A DNA stretch of 64,000 bases from assembly GCA_041395385.1 (NCBI GenBank), contig JAWLAN010000017.1, positions 1-64,000 on the forward strand, given 5' to 3'. Below the pieces are notes generated by a model that saw nothing but the letters and a program-made list of their open reading frames with translations, was not told the DNA's origin and did no database searches. This DNA is from JAJVHZ01 sp041395385 (GTDB taxonomy: Bacteria > Pseudomonadota > Gammaproteobacteria > JAJPIJ01). A program made the translations under genes and the position numbers. This document shows positions 58,946 through 64,000 of the stretch, in pieces; positions within the stretch are counted from its first letter, which is position 1, and each line of letters starts with the position of its first letter.

Positions 58946-59344
58946 ATGGCAGACAACACCTCAACCGCAGCCCGTGCGCGCAAGCGCATCAAGCGCAATG
59001 TCGTGGACGGCGTCGTGCACGTGCACGCGTCGTTCAACAACACCATCATCACCATCACGGACCGGCAGGGCAACACGCTTTGCTGGGCGACCTCGGGGGG
59101 CAGCGGTTTCCGCGGTTCACGCAAGAGCACGCCCTTCGCGGCACAGGTCGCCGCGGAGAAGGTGACGGCGACGATGAAGGAATACGGGATCCAGAACCTC
59201 GAGGTGTTCGTGAAGGGTCCGGGGCCGGGCCGCGAGTCGGCTGTCCGCGCCCTGAATGCCGCCGGTTTCAAGGTCACGAACATCACCGACGTGACGCCCA
59301 TCCCCCACAACGGTTGTCGGCCGCCCAAGAAGCGCCGCGTTTAA
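58946..59344 (+). CDS. rpsK: Ribosomal protein S11
   Basis: A 132-residue platform protein. GVVHVHASFNNTIITITDRQG, GPGPGRESAVRALNAAGF and the C-terminal TPIPHNGCRPPKKRRV are typical; the NG in HNGC is the site that forms isoaspartate in E. coli. Confidence 0.98.
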   Translation: MADNTSTAARARKRIKRNVVDGVVHVHASFNNTIITITDRQGNTLCWATSGGSGFRGSRKSTPFAAQVAAEKVTATMKEYGIQNLEVFVKGPGPGRESAVRALNAAGFKVTNITDVTPIPHNGCRPPKKRRV

Positions 59345-59369
59345 CGAGTTCGCGATCCGGGAGCAGTTT

Positions 59370-59993
59370 ATGGCGAGGTATATCGGTCCCACATGCAAGA
59401 AGAGCCGCGCCCAGGGTATGGACCTGGGTCTTAAGGCTCGCGGTCGTTCGATTGAGAACAAGTGCCAGCTCGAGAAGCCGCCGGGCCAGCACGGCGACAA
59501 TCGCCAGCGCCGCACCTCTGACTATTCGCTGCAGCTGCGCGAAAAGCAGAAGCTGCGTTACATGTACGGCGTCCTGGAGCGCCAGTTCCGCAACTACTAC
59601 GCGGAGGCCGCGCGCCAAAAGGGCGCCACCGGCGAGAATCTGCTCAAGCTGCTCGAATGCCGCCTGGACAACGTCGTCTACCGCATGGGTTTCGGCGCCA
59701 CCCGCGCGGAGGCGCGCCAGCTGGTGCGTCACAAGGCCGTCAGCGTGAACGGAAAGACCGTGAACATTCCGTCCTACAGCGTCCGGCCCAACGACGTCAT
59801 CGCCATACGCGAGCATGCACGGAAGCAGCAGCGCATTCAGGACGCCGTCGCGGTCGCCGAGCAAATGGGATTGCCGGAGTGGGTGGACGTCAACGCGGGC
59901 AAGATGGAAGGCGTGTTCAAGTCCGTCCCGGAACGCGTTGATCTCCCGCCGGACATCAACGAGGCGCTCGTAGTGGCGCTGTACTCCAAGTAA
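59370..59993 (+). CDS. rpsD: Ribosomal protein S4
   Basis: A 207-residue primary binder of 16S rRNA and alpha operon repressor in E. coli. The N-terminus MARYIGPTCKKSRAQGMDLG lacks the four-cysteine zinc knuckle, so it is the zinc-free form. The S4 RNA-binding domain is at about 96-160 (CRLDNVVYRMGFGATRAEAR). Confidence 0.98.
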   Translation: MARYIGPTCKKSRAQGMDLGLKARGRSIENKCQLEKPPGQHGDNRQRRTSDYSLQLREKQKLRYMYGVLERQFRNYYAEAARQKGATGENLLKLLECRLDNVVYRMGFGATRAEARQLVRHKAVSVNGKTVNIPSYSVRPNDVIAIREHARKQQRIQDAVAVAEQMGLPEWVDVNAGKMEGVFKSVPERVDLPPDINEALVVALYSK

Positions 59994-60027
59994 GGCGTGA
60001 ATCGCCATCAATCCGGAGAGGAATACG

Positions 60028-61017
60028 ATGCCCGCACTCGCAATCGATTTGCTTAAGCCGCGCCTGGTACATGTCGAGCCCGTCAACCAGCGATGCGCGA
60101 AGATCACGCTCGAGCCGCTGGATCGCGGCTTCGGCCATACCCTGGGCAACGCCCTGCGGCGCGTCCTGCTCTCCTCGCTGCCCGGCTGCGCCGTCACGGA
60201 GGTCGAGATTGGCGGCGTGCTGCACGAGTACACCACCATTGCCGGCGTTCAGGAGGACGTCATCGACATCCTGCTGAACCTGAAGAACCTCGCGATTCGC
60301 ATGCACGTCAAGAAGGAGGCGACCCTCACGCTGAACAAGCGCGGGCCGGGGCGGGTCACCGCCGGGGACATCGCGCTGGATCACGACGTGGAGATCATCA
60401 GCCCCGATCACCACATCGCCACGCTGAACGAGGGCGGCGAGCTCAACATGACCATGAAGATCGTGCGCGGGCGCGGCTACCAGCCGACCACGGCGCGCGA
60501 GACCTCCGAGGAGACCCAGACAATAGGCCGGCTCAAGCTCGATGCGAGCTTCAGCCCGATCCGCCGGGTGGCCTACGAGGTGCAGAACGCGCGCGTGGAG
60601 CAGCGTACCGATCTCGACAAGCTGGTGCTGACGGTGGAGACCAACGGCGCCATCGATCCGGAAACGGCGGTGCGCGATGCCGCCCACATACTCAAGGATC
60701 AGCTCTCCGTGTTCGTCGATCTCTCCGGCGCCGAGACTCCGGTGACGAGCAAGACCGAGTCGCCCGCGGTCGATCCGATCCTGCTTCGCCCCATCGACGA
60801 TCTCGAGCTCACGGTTCGCTCGGCGAACTGCCTGAAGGCCGAGAGCATTCATTACATCGGCGATCTGATACAGCGCACCGAGGTCGAGTTGCTGAAGACC
60901 CCGAACCTCGGCAAGAAGTCGCTGACGGAAATCAAGGAGGTGCTGGCCTCGCGCGGCCTGTCGCTGGGCATGCGACTGGAGAACTGGCCGCCGGCGCAGC
61001 TCGCAGGACGTGAATAG
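60028..61017 (+). CDS. rpoA: RNA polymerase alpha subunit
   Basis: A 329-residue subunit. The N-terminal domain (RGFGHTLGNALRRVLLSSLPG) dimerises and assembles beta and beta-prime. The C-terminal domain (LRPIDDLELTVRSANCLKAE to PNLGKKSLTEIKEVLASRGL) binds UP elements and activators. Alpha operon, between rpsD and rplQ. Confidence 0.99.
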   Translation: MPALAIDLLKPRLVHVEPVNQRCAKITLEPLDRGFGHTLGNALRRVLLSSLPGCAVTEVEIGGVLHEYTTIAGVQEDVIDILLNLKNLAIRMHVKKEATLTLNKRGPGRVTAGDIALDHDVEIISPDHHIATLNEGGELNMTMKIVRGRGYQPTTARETSEETQTIGRLKLDASFSPIRRVAYEVQNARVEQRTDLDKLVLTVETNGAIDPETAVRDAAHILKDQLSVFVDLSGAETPVTSKTESPAVDPILLRPIDDLELTVRSANCLKAESIHYIGDLIQRTEVELLKTPNLGKKSLTEIKEVLASRGLSLGMRLENWPPAQLAGRE

Positions 61018-61066
61018 CAGCGCGCGGGTATCCGCAGCGGTAGTGGAAACATCAGAGGATTAAGTC

Positions 61067-61459
61067 ATGCGTCATCGTAATTCAGGCCGCCAACTGAGCC
61101 GCGACTCCTCGGCGCGTAAAGCGCTGATGCGCAACCTTGCGCAGTCGCTGTTCCGCTACGAGCTGATCAAGACATCCTTGCCGAAGGCCAAGGAGCTGCG
61201 GCGTGCCGCGGAACCCCTGATCACCCTGGCAAAGAAGGACAGCGTCGCCAACCGCCGTCTGGCCTTCGACCGCCTGCGCGACCGGGAGGTGGTATCGAAG
61301 CTATTCCGTGAGCTGGGGCCGCGTTACGCGCAGCGTCCGGGTGGTTACCTGCGCATGCTGAAGTGCGGTTTCCGTGACGGCGATTGCGCGCCGATGGCGT
61401 GGGTGGAGCTGGTCGACAGGCCGCAGCCCGCAGCGGCGGCCGGCGCCCGCTCCGAATAG
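61067..61459 (+). CDS. rplQ: Ribosomal protein L17
   Basis: A 130-residue protein at the exit-tunnel rim. MRHRNSGRQLSRDSSARKAL and GGYLRMLKCGFRDGDCAPMA are diagnostic. Last gene of the ribosomal cluster; a strong terminator follows. Confidence 0.98.
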   Translation: MRHRNSGRQLSRDSSARKALMRNLAQSLFRYELIKTSLPKAKELRRAAEPLITLAKKDSVANRRLAFDRLRDREVVSKLFRELGPRYAQRPGGYLRMLKCGFRDGDCAPMAWVELVDRPQPAAAAGARSE

Positions 61460-61483
61460 AGGCGGTTGCAGCAGGCAGTGAAG

Positions 61484-61517
61484 AACGGCCGGGCAGAGTC
61501 CCGGCCGTTTGCTTTGC
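61484..61517 (+). terminator. Intrinsic terminator after rplQ
   Basis: A perfect 10-bp stem, AACGGCCGGG (61484-61493) and CCCGGCCGTT (61500-61509), loop CAGAGT, followed by TTGCTTTG. It closes the alpha operon before the SAM-hydrolase gene, which starts 15 bases further on. Confidence 0.75.
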
Positions 61518-61531
61518 GGGGCCCGTGAATC

Positions 61532-62263
61532 ATGATCGTACTGGTGACGGATTTCGGCCTGGAAGGACCGTATGTCGGGCAGCTCATGCGCGTGTTCCAC
61601 GAGCAGGCCCCGGCCGAGCCCGTCGTCACCCTGTTCGCGGACGCGCCGGTGTGGAACCCAAAGGCCAGCGCCTACCTGCTGGCGCCGTACATGGGCGGCT
61701 TCCCGTCAGGGACCGTCTTCGTCTGCGTCGTCGACCCGGGCGTCGGGTCGCATGCCCACGCCCCGGCGGCCGTGCGCTGCGATTCGCGGTGGTTCGTCGG
61801 TCCCGACAATGGCCTCTTTGAGCTGGTACGGCGCCGGGCGCGCGAAGTGGCGGATTTCCGCATCGCGTGGCGTCCGCCCGAGCTGTCCGCAAGCTTTCAC
61901 GGACGCGATCTCTATGCGCCCACCGCGGCGCGCCTGGCGCGGGGGATCCAGGAGGGGCTGGAGGCGACCGAGGGCCTGAGATTGGCGGACTGGCCCGACG
62001 ATCTCGCCGAGGTCGTCTACATCGACCACTACGGCAACGCCTTGACGGGGCTTCGGGCCAGCCACCTGGACCGTCGTGCGGACCTGCTGGTAGGCAGGGC
62101 GAGGCTGCGGCCGGCGCATACCTTCGCGGCCGTCGCACGCGGCGAGGCGTTCTGGTACGAGAATTCCAACGGGCTGGTCGAGATCGCGGTGAACCGGGGC
62201 CGCGCGGCGGACGTCCTCCGTATCGCCGTCGGCGACGCCATCAGGCCGATGCCGCCGGCCTGA
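61532..62263 (+). CDS. SAM hydrolase / SAM hydroxide adenosyltransferase family (DUF62)
   Basis: A 243-residue protein of the fluorinase/chlorinase superfamily. IVLVTDFGLEGPYVGQL, VDPGVGS, VGPDNGLFELV and FHGRDLYAPTAARLA match members that split SAM into adenosine and methionine with water. The halogenase active-site insertions are not evident, so hydrolysis is the likelier reaction. It lies alone after the ribosomal terminator and converges on the next gene. Cellular role in bacteria is unclear. Confidence 0.88.
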   Translation: MIVLVTDFGLEGPYVGQLMRVFHEQAPAEPVVTLFADAPVWNPKASAYLLAPYMGGFPSGTVFVCVVDPGVGSHAHAPAAVRCDSRWFVGPDNGLFELVRRRAREVADFRIAWRPPELSASFHGRDLYAPTAARLARGIQEGLEATEGLRLADWPDDLAEVVYIDHYGNALTGLRASHLDRRADLLVGRARLRPAHTFAAVARGEAFWYENSNGLVEIAVNRGRAADVLRIAVGDAIRPMPPA

Positions 62264-62282
62264 CGGCATATCGGTCCTCGCG

Positions 62283-62305
62283 GGCGCCAGCCCGCCGCTG
62301 GCGCC
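62283..62305. terminator. Hairpin between convergent genes
   Basis: GGCGCCAG (62283-62290) and CTGGCGCC (62298-62305) form a perfect 8-bp stem with a 7-base loop in the 98-base gap between the SAM-hydrolase gene and the convergent small secreted-protein gene. No T-run, so termination is only plausible. Confidence 0.4.
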
Positions 62306-62361
62306 GGAAGAGGTCTCGAGGCCGAACTCGCCGGAGAGGGCGCCAGGGGGCGCCGATCGGT

Positions 62362-62874
62362 TCAGGGAGGAACCAGCAGGTGCCGCAGCGTTCGACCGTC
62401 CTCGTACTGCAGGTCGCTCAGCATCCAGGCGCTGCCCAGCTTTTGCAGCAGGGCCACGATCCGCCGGGTGCCGCCGCCCTCGAGCGTGCAGTCGACGTGC
62501 ACCGATGCGGTGTCACCCACGATCTCCGCGCCACTCACCCTGCAGGCGAGCGGATACTCCTGCGTATCGGTGAACGGATCACCGTTGATGTACGGCGGCT
62601 CGTCCTCGGGCTGCGGCCTGTCCAGCTCCGCCACCAGCAATGCCTGCAGGTCGGGCGCCAGCCAGGGCTGCTTGCGCGCGACCGAATCATGCGTGAACGC
62701 CATGTCGCCCGCGAAGTGCGCCGCGTACAGCTTCGACACCGCCTCTGAAGGCGTCTGCGCCCCGGTACCGTCAGCGTGCGCGATTGCGCTGGCGGCAAAC
62801 AGGAACAGCAGCGCAGCGACCGGTCCGAGCCGGCCGGTTCCCGGCGAGGCGTTGCTATCTCCCGTGGCGTTCAT
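62362..62874 (-). CDS. Small secreted protein of unknown function (DUF3828-like)
   Basis: A 170-residue protein when started at ATG 62874: signal peptide (LGPVAALLFLFAASAIAHA) and a compact mature domain with SEAVSKLYAAHFAGDMAFTH, PYINGDPFTDTQEYP and VHVDCTLEGGGTRRIVALLQ. The overall pattern (helical start, then a beta-sheet ending in WMLSDLQYEDG) resembles DUF3828/NTF2-like periplasmic proteins, but I cannot place it with certainty. It diverges from the next small secreted protein with a 160-base gap. Confidence 0.7.
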   Translation of the reverse strand: MNATGDSNASPGTGRLGPVAALLFLFAASAIAHADGTGAQTPSEAVSKLYAAHFAGDMAFTHDSVARKQPWLAPDLQALLVAELDRPQPEDEPPYINGDPFTDTQEYPLACRVSGAEIVGDTASVHVDCTLEGGGTRRIVALLQKLGSAWMLSDLQYEDGRTLRHLLVPP

Positions 62875-63034
62875 GGTTGTCGCGGACTCCGCCTCGCGGC
62901 CTGACGTCGGCATGCGGGCGATGCGGATAAACCGAAGTGTAGCGCAGGCAGATTGGAACCGCCGCTCGCAACTGCGGCGCGGCCGCGCGTTCGAAGACCA
63001 TGCACCCCAACACACGTTCATCAGGAGGAGTCAC

Positions 63035-63349
63035 ATGAAGACAACAGCCCTGGGTTCGGCGATCGCGGTCACGCTTGCATCCATGTCCGTGGCGCATGCG
63101 GCGGAGAATCCGTTCGCGGCGCAAGATCTGAAAGGCGGCTACATGGTCGCCGAGGCAGCGGCAGGAGAGAAGCGGGTCGGGCGCGACATGGCCGGCAACG
63201 AGGTCGTCCTGCCCGAGAACTTCGAGTTTGGCGGCGACAACACCGGCGCCTACGCCGGTGGCAAGATCGGCACCGGCGCCAAGGACCCCGCCGTGTGCGG
63301 CACGTTCACCGATGCGACCTGCTCGATCGAGTACGTGAAGGGCAAGTGA
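63035..63349 (+). CDS. Small secreted protein with HvfA-like leader, unknown function
   Basis: A 104-residue protein with strong AGGAGGAG ribosome-binding site, a signal peptide (MKTTALGSAIAVTLASMSVAHAA) and then ENPFAAQDLKGGYMVAEA. That mature start (NPF...L..GYMVA) is like the segment that follows the signal in HvfA-type low-complexity RiPP precursors, but the Cys-rich repeat core (EGKCG type) is missing: only two cysteines occur, in AVCGTFTDATCSIEY near the C-terminus. The middle is Gly/Asn/Ala-rich. No hvfB or hvfC partner is nearby. Gene reality is well supported; function is unknown. Confidence 0.78.
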   Translation: MKTTALGSAIAVTLASMSVAHAAENPFAAQDLKGGYMVAEAAAGEKRVGRDMAGNEVVLPENFEFGGDNTGAYAGGKIGTGAKDPAVCGTFTDATCSIEYVKGK

Positions 63350-63362
63350 CCGGCCGGCCGCG

Positions 63363-63427
63363 GCCCGGGTAGCGCCCGGGCGGTCGTTTCAGGCTCACCG
63401 GGGGCCCCGCCTCGCGCGGGGCCCCCG
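63363..63427 (+). terminator. Tandem hairpins after the small secreted protein
   Basis: Two perfect hairpins: GCCCGGG/CCCGGGC (63363-63369 with 63375-63381) and CGGGGGCCCCGC/GCGGGGCCCCCG (63399-63410 with 63416-63427). They lie between the small-protein gene and the convergent gatB end and probably terminate from both sides, though T-runs are short. Confidence 0.6.
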
Positions 63428-63496
63428 TCCTTGGCTGCGGGGATGGAATATTGAGCGGCGAGGCGGACCGCGATCGGACCCGCGTCTGTCGCCGCC

Positions 63497-64000
63497 TCAG
63501 GGCGCGAGCTTGTCCTTGAGGAGCGCATTCACCTGTTCCGGACTGGCCTTGCCCTGCATCTTCTTCATCACCTGCCCCACGAAGAATCCGAAGAGCTTGT
63601 CCTTGCCGGAGCGGTATTGCTCGAGCTGTTGCGGATTCTCCGCCATGACCTCGGCGATGGCCTTGTCTATGGTGCCGGTGTCCGTCACCTGCTTCAACCC
63701 GTGCCTGGCGATCACCGCATCGGGATCGCCCTCGCCGTTCCACATCAGCTCGAAGATCTTCTTGGCGATGGTGCCGGAGATGGTCCTGTCGACGATGCGG
63801 TTCACCAGGGATCCGAGCATGGCCGGGCTGACCGTACTGTCCGTGATCTCCCGGCCCTCCTTGTTCAGGAAGGCCGCCAGGTCTCCCATGACCCAGTTGG
63901 CGGCGAGCTTGCCTTCCCCGTTGGCCGCCGCCACCGTGCTTTCGTAGTAATCCGCGAGCTCGCGACTGGCGGTCAGCACGCCGGCGTCGTAGGCCGACAG
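63497..64000 (-). CDS. gatB: Asp/Glu-tRNA amidotransferase subunit B (3' part)
   Basis: The C-terminal 167 residues of GatB, the subunit of GatCAB that binds misacylated Asp-tRNA(Asn)/Glu-tRNA(Gln) and directs amidation. The YqeY-like tail domain is recognised from NWVMGDLAAFLNKEG, ISGTIAKKIFELMW and the ending KLFGFFVGQVMKKMQGKASP. The reading frame continues through the window edge. Presence suggests indirect Asn-tRNA and/or Gln-tRNA synthesis in this organism. Confidence 0.95.
   Translation of the reverse strand: MSAYDAGVLTASRELADYYESTVAAANGEGKLAANWVMGDLAAFLNKEGREITDSTVSPAMLGSLVNRIVDRTISGTIAKKIFELMWNGEGDPDAVIARHGLKQVTDTGTIDKAIAEVMAENPQQLEQYRSGKDKLFGFFVGQVMKKMQGKASPEQVNALLKDKLAP

Overview
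The window is a GC-rich stretch of core chromosome, almost certainly from a gammaproteobacterium. Gene order supports this: hslU / DUF971 / ubiE-ubiJ-ubiB; gpmI-envC-ctpA-yibQ; rhodanese-secB-gpsA; def-fmt-rsmB; LysM-dprA-smg-topA-tsaC; tRNA-tuf-secE-nusG-rplKAJL-rpoBC; and the str, S10, spc and alpha operons. The ntrYX pair downstream of rsmB, a zinc-ribbon-free topoisomerase I and a class 1B dihydroorotate dehydrogenase point away from Enterobacterales, towards an environmental, perhaps Ectothiorhodospiraceae- or Acidiferrobacterales-like lineage. That placement is inference from gene order and protein type.

Layout. 1-3868 (+): end of hslU, a DUF971 gene and the ubiquinone genes ubiE, ubiJ and ubiB. 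3906-9839 (-): gpmI, envC, ctpA, a divergent polysaccharide deacetylase, a DJ-1 family protein and a His-rich SEC-C miniprotein. 9931-11946 (+): rhodanese, secB, gpsA. 11969-13422: trmL and pyrD, transcribed back to back with almost no space between start codons. 13801-15990 (+): a TonB-dependent siderophore receptor broken by an in-frame TAA. 16029-23234 (-): def, fmt, rsmB, DUF4390 and the NtrY/NtrX-type two-component system. 23423-29411 (+): LysM protein, dprA, smg, topA, tsaC. 29453-43278 (+): tRNA-Tyr, tRNA-Gly, tRNA-Thr, tuf1, tRNA-Trp, secE, nusG, rplKAJL, rpoBC. 43468-47699 (+): rpsL, rpsG, fusA and a frameshifted second tuf. 47810-61459 (+): S10, spc and alpha operons through rplQ. 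61532-64000: a SAM-hydrolase family gene, two small secreted proteins of unknown function and the 3' end of gatB.

Most of the window encodes translation, transcription and Sec export. Promoters, attenuators and a ribosomal autoregulatory leader can be read at several operon boundaries. At least three promoters share bases with a hairpin or dyad at the end of the preceding gene, and two have a -35 box containing the upstream stop codon.

The window carries no CRISPR array, insertion sequence, prophage or obvious defence island. The least ordinary items are the damaged tuf2 followed by an inverted array of degenerate 7-base repeats, an NtrX with a degraded AAA+ ATPase site, the nonsense-interrupted receptor, the promoter/hairpin overlaps, and a small secreted protein whose leader resembles HvfA-type metallophore precursors. 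I did not find a clear, wholly new multi-gene system.
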